A DNA stretch of 5,678 nucleotides from contig VBFX01000160.1 in the NCBI GenBank assembly GCA_005889395.1, positions 1 to 5,678 on the forward strand. Direction: 5' to 3'. The notes under the pieces are model-generated. The model ran no database searches and was not told the DNA's origin. It saw nothing but the letters and a program-made list of their open reading frames with translations. The translations under genes and the position numbers were made by a program. This stretch comes from Chloroflexota bacterium. GTDB lineage: Bacteria; Chloroflexota; Dormibacteria; CF-121. Shown in pieces: positions 1-4,952 of this stretch (position 1 is its first letter; every line of letters starts with the position of its first letter).

Positions 1-677
1 GAACCGAAGCCGGATTGGTCGTAGGACTGCGTGAACGCATAGCTCAGCGGATGGAGGGGATGCAAGAGCCCGACCGCTACCAGCAGGACGCCGATCACGC
101 CGATGTGCCACCAGACGCTGATATCGGCGGCCCGCGCCGCCAGCCGGACGCCCACGTGGTTAATCGTCGCCTGGACCGCGAGCAGGACGGCGAAGATCGC
201 GATGACGCCGACCTTCCCCGACGTCGTCGTCAGATCGGATGGGTAATTCCACAAGGCATTGAGGAGCGCGGCGGCGAAGATCGCGTTGCCGAAGACGATG
301 CCGGTCGTGATCGTGATCTGACCGATCAGGTTGAACCAGCCGGTGATCCAGCCCCAGTGCTTGTTGCCGAGCTTGGCCGCCTGGTAGTAGAGCGCTCCGG
401 CCGTCGGGAGCGCCGAAGCTAGCTGCGCCATGGCAGCGGCGACGACCAGGACCATCGCGCCGACCAGCAGCCAGCCGATACCCATCTGCTGCGGACCGCC
501 ATGGTTGAGGCCGTAGCTGTAGAGCGTGAGCCCGCCGGTAAGAACGGAAATGATGGTGAACGAGATCGCGAAGTTGCTGAAGCCCCCCATGTCGCGGAAC
601 AGCTGCTGCGCGTAGCCCAGCTGATGCAGCCGCGCCGTATCGGCACGGATCTGCTCCTCCTTGGTCGCTGCCGGCAT
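1..677 (-). CDS. Amino acid permease of the APC superfamily, ACT/BAT1-like group (partial, C-terminus off the left edge)
   Basis: This gene encodes an integral-membrane amino acid or amine transporter, of which the first 225 residues are visible. The N-terminus holds the family signature: LGYAQQLFRDMGGFSNFAIS (residues 20-39), then a first membrane helix ending in the LTGG turn and a GGP at 60-62. The segment MAQLASALPTAGALYYQAAK (83-102) is the conserved loop after helix 2 of the amino acid/choline transporter group. Further hydrophobic helices lie near 110-140, 156-173 and 188-205. Family members are about 500 residues with 12 helices, so over half is missing. The ATG at 677-675 is preceded by AAGGAAGG with a 7-nt gap, which supports this start. 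The gene is divergent from the transglycosylase. The substrate (GABA, other amino acids, choline or polyamine) cannot be told from this fragment. The family call is secure; the substrate is unknown. Confidence 0.93.
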   Translation of the reverse strand, partial: MPAATKEEQIRADTARLHQLGYAQQLFRDMGGFSNFAISFTIISVLTGGLTLYSYGLNHGGPQQMGIGWLLVGAMVLVVAAAMAQLASALPTAGALYYQAAKLGNKHWGWITGWFNLIGQITITTGIVFGNAIFAAALLNALWNYPSDLTTTSGKVGVIAIFAVLLAVQATINHVGVRLAARAADISVWWHIGVIGVLLVAVGLLHPLHPLSYAFTQSYDQSGFG

Positions 678-733
678 GCTTGTGCCTTCCTTTTGCCCGA
701 GCAAAATTCGAACTCCCTCTCCGGGCTGCTCAT

Positions 734-762
734 ATTTGATGCTCGGCCCCAGCCAAAGTCAA
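734..762 (-). promoter_or_regulatory. Putative sigma-70-type promoter for the permease gene
   Basis: On the minus strand TTGACT (762-757) matches the -35 consensus at five of six bases. It is followed after exactly 17 bp by TCAAAT (739-734), a four-of-six match to the -10 element. Transcription would start near 727, giving a leader of about 50 nt that includes the AAGGAAGG ribosome site. This rests on consensus matching by eye only. Confidence 0.45.
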
Positions 763-834
763 GGGACCTGTGGGCCTTAACAACAATTTGCAGCGGAGGA
801 GCAAGTCGGCCGGGCGCCATGACGTTTCGGTCGC

Positions 835-1392
835 ATGCACAGCATTGCGCGCCTGGCGGTCGCGATCGCGGCCAGCCTCAGCCTCACCGTCGCCCTCGCC
901 GCCGAGCCCGCGTACGCCGCCCACAACAACGCGCACCGTGTGACACGACCGGTGGCGCGTCCGGTGCCGGCCCCCCGCCTGACCGCCGCCCAGGCTCGCG
1001 CGATTCTGATCCGGGCTGCTCGCCACCATGGCCTCAACCCCAACTTCGTGCTGGCCGTCTCGTACTGGGAGAGCGGCTGGAACCAGGCCGCGCGCTCCTA
1101 CACCGGCGCCGTCGGGCTGATGCAGGTCGAGCCCTATACCGCGGCGTGGGCCGGTCCCGCGCTGCTCCATCGACGCGTGAACCTCAACAATCCCGTCGAC
1201 AACGCCGAGCTCGGCGCTGCCCTGTTGCGGTCCTACCTCGATCGCCTCCGCGATCCGAAGCTGGCCCTCGCCGCCTACTACCAGGGGCTGAGCGGCGTCC
1301 TGCGCCATGGGATCTACCCGAGTAGCCGAACATACGTCAATGGCATATGGCGCCTGCGCAACCGGTTCCAGGCCGCGCACCTCGGCGCCTGA
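835..1392 (+). CDS. Secreted lytic transglycosylase with SLT (lysozyme-like) domain
   Basis: This is a peptidoglycan lytic transglycosylase, which cleaves the MurNAc-GlcNAc bond in the wall. The 185-residue product begins with a signal peptide: a short basic start, a hydrophobic core at about residues 7-22, and a likely signal peptidase I site after AYA (26-28). A proline/arginine-rich linker (35-48) leads to the SLT domain. E79 in YWESGW (77-82) is the expected catalytic glutamate. GAVGLMQVEP (91-100) is the family's GLMQ motif. NLNNPVDNAELG (116-127) and ALAAYYQG (144-151) complete the fold. It is a minimal enzyme without LysM or SH3 wall-binding domains. An in-frame TGA at 820-822 makes the ATG at 835 the first usable start. 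No Shine-Dalgarno lies next to it; the nearest GGAGGAG (795-801) is 33 nt away. It is divergent from the permease. The family call is firm; the physiological role is open. Confidence 0.92.
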   Translation: MHSIARLAVAIAASLSLTVALAAEPAYAAHNNAHRVTRPVARPVPAPRLTAAQARAILIRAARHHGLNPNFVLAVSYWESGWNQAARSYTGAVGLMQVEPYTAAWAGPALLHRRVNLNNPVDNAELGAALLRSYLDRLRDPKLALAAYYQGLSGVLRHGIYPSSRTYVNGIWRLRNRFQAAHLGA

Positions 1393-1414
1393 CGCAGTTT
1401 TCGCCGCCTGCGCC

Positions 1415-1444
1415 TTGGCTGGCCCGCGCCGATCCTGATATGCT
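1415..1444 (+). promoter_or_regulatory. Putative extended -10 promoter for the hemerythrin gene
   Basis: TTGGCT (1415-1420) and TATGCT (1439-1444) are separated by 18 bp. The -10 is preceded by TGA (1436-1438), which forms the TGn extended -10 element. Each hexamer matches consensus at four of six positions. Transcription would begin near 1451, leaving a leader of about 36 nt with the AGGAGG ribosome site. Confidence 0.45.
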
Positions 1445-1452
1445 CGATATCA
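1436..1452 (+). promoter_or_regulatory. Perfect inverted repeat overlapping the hemerythrin -10: candidate operator
   Basis: TGATAT (1436-1441), a 5-bp spacer GCTCG, then ATATCA (1447-1452) form a perfect 6-bp inverted repeat. It covers the proposed -10 element and the predicted transcription start. A dimeric repressor bound here would block RNA polymerase. No specific regulator family is identified, and the repeat is short enough to occur by chance. Confidence 0.3.
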
Positions 1453-1486
1453 CGATTTGATACAGCACCACATGCAGGAGGCGAAT

Positions 1487-1927
1487 ATGGACGCTATCGA
1501 ATTACTGAAGCAGGACCACAAGAAGGTCGAGAAGCTCTTCACCGAGATGGAGAAGAAGGAAGCCCGCCAGAAGCTCTTTCCAGAGCTGGACCGGGAGCTG
1601 ACCGTTCACGCTGAGATCGAGGAAAAGATCTTCTATCCCGCCACCAAAGAGGCCGAGCCGACGCGCGACCTGGTGCTCGAGTCGATCGAGGAGCACAAGC
1701 AGATCAAGATGGTCCTTTCGGACCTCGAGAAGACGGACAAGACCACCGAGGTCTGGGGGGCCGCCCTCAAGGTGCTCAAAGAGGACGTCATGCACCACGT
1801 CGGTGAGGAGGAGAACGAGCTCTTCCCCAAGGTCAAGAAGGTCCTCTCGAAGCAGCAGCTCGAGGACCTCGGCACGCGCATGGAACAGCTAAAGATGCAG
1901 CTCGCCGGGGCCGTTCGAGGCCGCTAG
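1487..1927 (+). CDS. Hemerythrin HHE-domain protein (diiron, cytoplasmic)
   Basis: This is a 146-residue four-helix-bundle protein expected to bind a non-heme diiron centre, used in related proteins for O2 or NO binding, iron handling or nitrosative-stress protection. The ligand pattern is present in order: H11 in QDHKKVEKLF, H41 and E45 in VHAEIEE, H70 in EEHKQIK, and H104 and E108 in HHVGEEE. The helices are strongly charged with many Glu and Lys and there is no signal peptide or membrane segment, so it should be soluble. The chosen ATG has AGGAGG (1476-1481) five bases upstream. A TTG at 1457 would add ten residues but has no such site. It sits alone between a transglycosylase and a cyclic-nucleotide-binding gene, with its own probable promoter. 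The diiron call is strong; whether it senses, stores or repairs is not visible. Confidence 0.92.
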   Translation: MDAIELLKQDHKKVEKLFTEMEKKEARQKLFPELDRELTVHAEIEEKIFYPATKEAEPTRDLVLESIEEHKQIKMVLSDLEKTDKTTEVWGAALKVLKEDVMHHVGEEENELFPKVKKVLSKQQLEDLGTRMEQLKMQLAGAVRGR

Positions 1928-1940
1928 CTCAGTCGTGGCT

Positions 1941-1964
1941 CCCTCCCCCGTCTACGGGGGAGGG
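1941..1964 (+). terminator. GC-rich perfect stem-loop after the hemerythrin gene (terminator or dispersed palindrome)
   Basis: CCCTCCCCCG (1941-1950), loop TCTA, then CGGGGGAGGG (1955-1964) form a perfect 10-bp stem beginning 13 nt after the hemerythrin stop. No T-run follows (TCGGGCTCC), so it is not a textbook intrinsic terminator. It could stop or slow polymerase by the hairpin alone, protect the 3' end of the message, or be one copy of a dispersed intergenic palindrome. Confidence 0.5.
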
Positions 1965-2032
1965 TCGGGCTCCAGCGTCGGACCACGAGGTGCGGTATCG
2001 TAATGGCGCGCTCTCAAACGCTGGAGGAATCG

Positions 2033-2458
2033 ATGGCTGTCAAGACCGATCCCACTGAGTCGCTGCGACGCGTCCCACTGTTTGCCGGCCTCGACCGCAA
2101 AGAGCTGGAGATGCTTGGGAAGCTGATCAAAGAGCAGCGCTATCCCGCGGGGGCCACGATCGTCAAGTCGGGCGCCGGTGGCCACGGGCTCTACATCATT
2201 CGGGAGGGCAACGTCACGGTGATCCGGGACGGCCAGCAGGTCGCCACCATGGGCCCCGGTCAGTTCTTCGGCGAGATCTCGGTCCTGGACGGCGGTCCAA
2301 GAACGGCCGATGTCCGAGCCGAGAGCGACACGGTCTGTCTCACGCTCGTCTCCTGGGAGGTCAAGCCCTTGCTAATGGAGAACGCCAGCCTCACCTACAA
2401 GATGCTGCTCGAAATGGTCAAGCGCCTGCGTGCACAGGCGCCCGACGAGCGCCACTAG
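2033..2458 (+). CDS. Stand-alone cyclic-nucleotide-binding domain protein
   Basis: The 141-residue product is a single cNMP-binding beta-roll of the CAP/EPAC type. RRVPLFAGLDRKELEMLG (12-29) is the N-terminal helical entry and GLYIIREGNVTVIRDGQ (52-68) the roll core. PGQFFGEISVLDG (75-87) followed by PRTADV (89-94) is the phosphate-binding cassette. G80, E81, R90 and T91 are the residues that grip the cyclic phosphate and ribose, so genuine cAMP or cGMP binding is plausible. Unlike CRP/FNR it ends after a C-terminal helix with no helix-turn-helix, so it is not a DNA-binding regulator itself and probably acts through a partner. GGAGGA (2023-2028) precedes the ATG at 2033. An in-frame ATG at 2003 would add ten residues but lacks a ribosome site. 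The stop TAG is interlocked with the stop of the convergent gene in the palindrome CTAG. The partner and output are unknown. Confidence 0.9.
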   Translation: MAVKTDPTESLRRVPLFAGLDRKELEMLGKLIKEQRYPAGATIVKSGAGGHGLYIIREGNVTVIRDGQQVATMGPGQFFGEISVLDGGPRTADVRAESDTVCLTLVSWEVKPLLMENASLTYKMLLEMVKRLRAQAPDERH

Positions 2459-2763
2459 TCCGTTAGAAAATCGTGCGCGATCCAGCCATGGGGCTCATGC
2501 CACCACAGGCGGCCGTCGGCATAGGTTGGCCCAGCGTCGACGTGCACCGTGCTCCCGTCCTTGACGCAGGCGACCACACGGGCTTTGAGGCTAGGCCCCT
2601 CGCGTACATTGGCGCAGCTGCCCGCAACACGAACGATGGCATCGTGGTTGACCAGCGGGCTCAGCTGACCCGGTAACCCGCAGACCGCACTGAGGAACTG
2701 CCACCGGCCGCCGCTGCGGTAGACGTAACCAACGCATTCCCGCGCCGCCGAACTCCCGTCGAA
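2455..2763 (-). pseudogene. C-terminal part of the frameshifted zinc-ribbon gene, carrying a bacterial SH3-like domain
   Basis: Reading from 2763 to the stop TAG (2457-2455) gives 102 residues that continue the protein interrupted upstream in the neighbouring frame. The first 45 residues are an uncharacterised extracytoplasmic stretch with two cysteines (GYVYRSGGRWQFLSAVCGLP). The last 57 form an SH3_3-like domain: ANVREGPSLKARVVACV, then DGSTVHVDAGPTYADG, then LWWHEPHGWIAHDFL. Such domains commonly bind cell wall or peptides in exported proteins. This segment has no convincing start of its own. It is reached from the upstream frame only by a one-base change at the A-run 2762-2765. Whether the gene is truly broken or this is a base error cannot be decided here. 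The stop overlaps that of the convergent cyclic-nucleotide gene. Confidence 0.75.
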
Positions 2764-3320
2764 AATACCACTGCCGCGGCATCCTTCCCCATCGTTTCGC
2801 TCACGACTGTCAGGCAGGGTGTGCTGGCATCGCAGGTCCCGGCGTGGTACCGCAAGTGCGTCTTGGCTTCGACGCCCGGAATCGCCGCCGCCTGGGGCGT
2901 ATCGACGGCCGTCGTGCCGTTGGTCGATGGGAGGTGACTTGCCGCCGTCTGCTGATCCACCGCGGCACGACCGGCGGGTAACAACAGGTACGCGAGTGGC
3001 ACGATCAGGAGAACGGCCAGGATCGCCGCGACCACCAGCGCGATACGCGGCACCTGCGGCATTCTGGGGCGAGGCACCGTCAACGCGGGCAGCCGGACTC
3101 GAGGCGACGGGACGGCCGGCATGGTCAGCCGCGGAAGCGTGAACGCGCGCCGGCGACGTGGGAGGTCGACGCGGCCGGGCGTCACCCTGGTCGCGGGATT
3201 CCAGTCCAGCGGCGTCCGGCAACGCTCGCACCAGATGTTGATGCCGGGGTTGGGGTGCCGGCAGGCAGGGCATGCGACGGGCGTGCCGATCGCTTTCACC
3301 TTCGAGCCAAGCCTCGGCAA
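2661..3320 (-). CDS. Zinc-ribbon, single-pass membrane protein (N-terminal part of a frameshifted gene)
   Basis: Counting from the TTG at 3320, a treble-clef-like zinc ribbon comes first, with CPAC at residues 17-20 and CERC at 31-34. A proline/arginine-rich linker (about 57-92) with recurring LPxLT and RVPLP-like units follows, then one transmembrane helix near 93-114 (ALVVAAILAVLLIVPLAYLL). This implies a cytoplasmic N-terminus and an exported C-terminus. After AAAVVF (residue 186) the frame degenerates and stops at 2661. The natural continuation is in the next frame (2763-2455), giving about 288 residues ending in an SH3-like domain. TTG 3320 has GAGGAGG (3332-3326) five bases upstream and a -10-like TATGAT at 3369-3364. 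ATG 3389 is an in-frame alternative that adds 23 residues but lacks a good ribosome site. The function is unknown; the architecture suggests an envelope sensor or scaffold. Confidence 0.72.
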   Translation of the reverse strand: MPRLGSKVKAIGTPVACPACRHPNPGINIWCERCRTPLDWNPATRVTPGRVDLPRRRRAFTLPRLTMPAVPSPRVRLPALTVPRPRMPQVPRIALVVAAILAVLLIVPLAYLLLPAGRAAVDQQTAASHLPSTNGTTAVDTPQAAAIPGVEAKTHLRYHAGTCDASTPCLTVVSETMGKDAAAVVFSTGVRRRGNALVTSTAAAAGGSSSVRSAGYRVS

Positions 3321-3363
3321 TGGGGCCTCCTCGGTCCTGTAGGCGCTTCTAGCAGCTGACTTG

Positions 3364-3369
3364 ATCATA
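3364..3369 (-). promoter_or_regulatory. Possible -10 element (TATGAT) for the zinc-ribbon gene
   Basis: TATGAT on the minus strand (3369-3364) matches the -10 consensus at five of six bases. It would start transcription near 3357, giving a leader of about 37 nt before the TTG at 3320. No good -35 hexamer is seen at 16-18 bp. If this promoter is real, the ATG at 3389 lies upstream of the message and cannot be the start. Confidence 0.3.
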
Positions 3370-3414
3370 CGTAGCACAATTCGCGCCATCGGCTCAAGCT
3401 CGAGCGTTCCACGT

Positions 3415-3429
3415 TAAGGTTGCTGTGTG
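3415..3429 (+). promoter_or_regulatory. TANNNT element placing the transcription start on the glycosylase GTG: candidate leaderless promoter
   Basis: TAAGGT (3415-3420) fits the TANNNT form of -10 and is followed by six bases and then the GTG start codon at 3427. With the usual -10 to start distance, the transcript would begin on the start codon itself. This agrees with the absence of any Shine-Dalgarno in front of 3427. The motif is short and needs transcript data. Confidence 0.35.
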
Positions 3430-4332
3430 CCGAGCGGAGCCACCAACACGTGGCCTCTCCCCTTCCCACTGGATCTCGACCTGACCCTCGGTCTCCTGCA
3501 GCGTGGCCCATCGGATCCAACGATCCGATTCGAGGCCGGCGAAGTCTGGCGCGCCGCCCGCACGCCGGAGGGAGCCGCATCGCTGCGGCTTCGGCTGGGG
3601 AGCGCAGTGCTGCGTGCCGACGCCTGGGGCCCCGGTGCCGGCTGGATGATTGAGAACACGCCGGCGCTGGTCGGCTTCGACGATCAGCCGGAGGCGTTCC
3701 GGCCGTCGCACCGCCTGCTAGCCGAGCTGCACCGCCACCACCCGGGCCTCCGCCTGGGCCGCACCGGCCTGGTGTTTGATGCGCTGCTGCCGACCATCCT
3801 CGAGCAGAAGGTGCCGAGCGTCGAGGCCTACGCCTCGTATGCCCGGCTTGTACGCGAGCTGGGTGAACTGGCACCTGGAGATGCGGGCCTGCTGCTATCT
3901 CCCCAGCCGGCCCGGATCCTCGCCACGCCGTACTGGGCCGTGCATCGCTTCGGCATCGAGCGCCGTCGCTTTGCGATTATCCAAACCGCCGCGGCGCAGG
4001 CCCGCCGGCTCGAGGCAATGACCAGCATGGAACCCACGCAGGCGCGCCGCCTGCTGACGACGCTTCCCGGCATCGGTCCCTGGTCAGCGGCCGAGGTGTC
4101 GGTCGTCGCCCTCGGCGACCGCGATGTCGTGTCAATGGGCGACTACCATCTGCCGCACCAGGTGGCGTGGGCACTGGCCGGGGAGGTGCGCGGCAGCGAG
4201 GCCCGAATGCTCGAGCTGTTGGAGCCATATCGCGGACATCGCGCGCGGGTGATCCGGCTGCTCACCGTGGGTGGGATCCAGGCCCCGCGGTTCGGACCTC
4301 GCATGCGCCTGCGGCGGATCGCCGCGATCTAA
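3427..4332 (+). CDS. DNA-3-methyladenine glycosylase II family protein (AlkA-like, HhH-GPD superfamily)
   Basis: This is a base-excision-repair glycosylase expected to remove alkylated bases such as 3-methyladenine. The 301-residue product has an N-terminal beta-rich region (LDLTLGLLQRGPSDPTIRFE at 17-36, then VWRAARTPEG at 40-49). The helical domain holds ILEQKVPSVEAYASYARLV (124-142), the helix-hairpin-helix LTTLPGIGPWSAAE (210-223) and the downstream aspartate D239 in VSMGDYHLPHQV (235-246), at the catalytic position of AlkA. I see no cysteine anywhere, so unlike endonuclease III or MutY it has no Fe-S cluster. The start is a GTG with no ribosome site but a TANNNT element seven bases ahead, suggesting leaderless translation; no earlier in-frame start looks better. 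It is divergent from the zinc-ribbon gene and its stop TAA overlaps the nfuA stop. There is no adjacent ada or ogt to suggest an adaptive-response operon. The substrate range within the family is inferred. Confidence 0.9.
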   Translation: MPSGATNTWPLPFPLDLDLTLGLLQRGPSDPTIRFEAGEVWRAARTPEGAASLRLRLGSAVLRADAWGPGAGWMIENTPALVGFDDQPEAFRPSHRLLAELHRHHPGLRLGRTGLVFDALLPTILEQKVPSVEAYASYARLVRELGELAPGDAGLLLSPQPARILATPYWAVHRFGIERRRFAIIQTAAAQARRLEAMTSMEPTQARRLLTTLPGIGPWSAAEVSVVALGDRDVVSMGDYHLPHQVAWALAGEVRGSEARMLELLEPYRGHRARVIRLLTVGGIQAPRFGPRMRLRRIAAI

Positions 4333-4919
4333 GAGGCTTTCTTCGCCGGCTGAAAGTACGGATTCGTGCCCGCGGCGTGGTCGGTGACGTCGATCACCTC
4401 GGTGATCTGGGGAACCGCCATTTTGATCGCGACCTCGATCCCCTGCCGCAGCGTGACATCGACCTGGGCACAACCCTGGCAGCCACCGCCCAGCTGGACA
4501 TAGGCGGCACCACCGCGAACCTCGAGCAGGTCCACGAAGCCACCATGCGCGGCGACCGAGGGATTGATCTGCCGGTCGAGCACCTCCTGGATGCGCGCGG
4601 CAACCGGATCGCGCCAGCCTTCGTTCGGGTTGTCGATCCGCAACGCCCCACCTAATGCCGTGGGGTCGAGATCGATCACCGCTCCCTCGAGGTTGGCGGC
4701 GCTGCCCGACTCGACCAGGAGACGTAGGCCAGCGGTCTCTACCACGAGGTCGCCGGGGGGCGCGTCTTCGGACGCGACCAGATCGAGCTCATAAACGAAC
4801 TGGCCGCCCCGGCGGCCCGCGATCGCGATCCGCAAGCAGGCGTCAGGATGGCCGCTCTTTGAACGGACGGCCCCGACCTTCGCCAGGGCGGCCGGCGTGA
4901 CCGTGATCGCAGGAGCCAT
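4329..4919 (-). CDS. nfuA: Fe-S cluster carrier NfuA (degenerate A-type domain fused to NifU C-terminal domain)
   Basis: NfuA carries and delivers [4Fe-4S] clusters to client apoproteins in the cytoplasm. Counting from ATG 4919, residues 1 to about 97 resemble the HesB/IscA A-type fold (ITVTPAALAKVGAV, then LRIAIAGRRGGQFVYELDL). The three ligand cysteines of IscA are absent, as in E. coli NfuA, where this domain targets clients rather than binding iron. Residues 106-180 are the Nfu domain: INPSVAAHGGFVDLLEV, then GGGCQGCAQVDVTLRQGIE with C147 and C150 as the cluster-binding CxxC, then ITEVIDVTDH. The length of 196 is close to the 191 of the E. coli protein. ATG 4919 is chosen because TAGAAT lies seven bases upstream. 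An ATG at 4928 and a TTG at 4943 are in-frame alternatives. Its stop TAG interlocks with the glycosylase stop. No isc or suf genes are visible here. Confidence 0.92.
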   Translation of the reverse strand: MAPAITVTPAALAKVGAVRSKSGHPDACLRIAIAGRRGGQFVYELDLVASEDAPPGDLVVETAGLRLLVESGSAANLEGAVIDLDPTALGGALRIDNPNEGWRDPVAARIQEVLDRQINPSVAAHGGFVDLLEVRGGAAYVQLGGGCQGCAQVDVTLRQGIEVAIKMAVPQITEVIDVTDHAAGTNPYFQPAKKAS

Positions 4920-4926
4920 GGGGGTC

Positions 4927-4932
4927 ATTCTA
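4927..4932 (-). promoter_or_regulatory. TAGAAT -10 element for nfuA: candidate leaderless promoter
   Basis: TAGAAT (4932-4927, minus strand) matches the -10 consensus at five of six positions and ends seven bases before the ATG at 4919. Transcription would start at or next to the start codon. There is no Shine-Dalgarno before any of the three possible starts, which fits a leaderless message. No -35 is seen at the normal distance. Confidence 0.4.
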
Positions 4933-4952
4933 TTCGTGGTCAACTAGAAGAG

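Noticed and set aside
15..422. Plus-strand open frame opposite the permease
   Set aside because: The Asp/Arg-rich product has no domain, while the minus strand encodes clear permease motifs.
501..1325. Long plus-strand open frame across the permease start and the transglycosylase
   Set aside because: It is antisense to the permease and then runs out of frame over the transglycosylase. The product is arginine/proline-rich low-complexity sequence typical of a GC-rich shadow frame.
730..1380. Minus-strand open frame opposite the transglycosylase
   Set aside because: It lies wholly antisense to a gene with a clear signal peptide and SLT motifs, and shows no recognisable domain.
1393..1412. CGCAG...CTGCG hairpin after the transglycosylase as a terminator
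   Set aside because: The stem is only 5 bp with a 10-nt loop and no following T-run, which is too weak to support.
2760..2770. Programmed -1 ribosomal frameshift joining the zinc-ribbon and SH3 parts
   Set aside because: The codons GTA TTT TCG do not form an X XXY YYZ slippery heptamer, and a slip to ATT would mispair at the first position. A homopolymer length error or mutation explains it more simply.
3365..3874. Minus-strand open frames opposite the glycosylase N-terminus
   Set aside because: Their products are low-complexity Arg/Ala/Pro, and the plus strand carries conserved HhH-GPD family sequence.
4167..4655. Plus-strand open frame spanning the glycosylase/nfuA junction
   Set aside because: It overlaps two confidently identified genes in other frames and shows no domain of its own.
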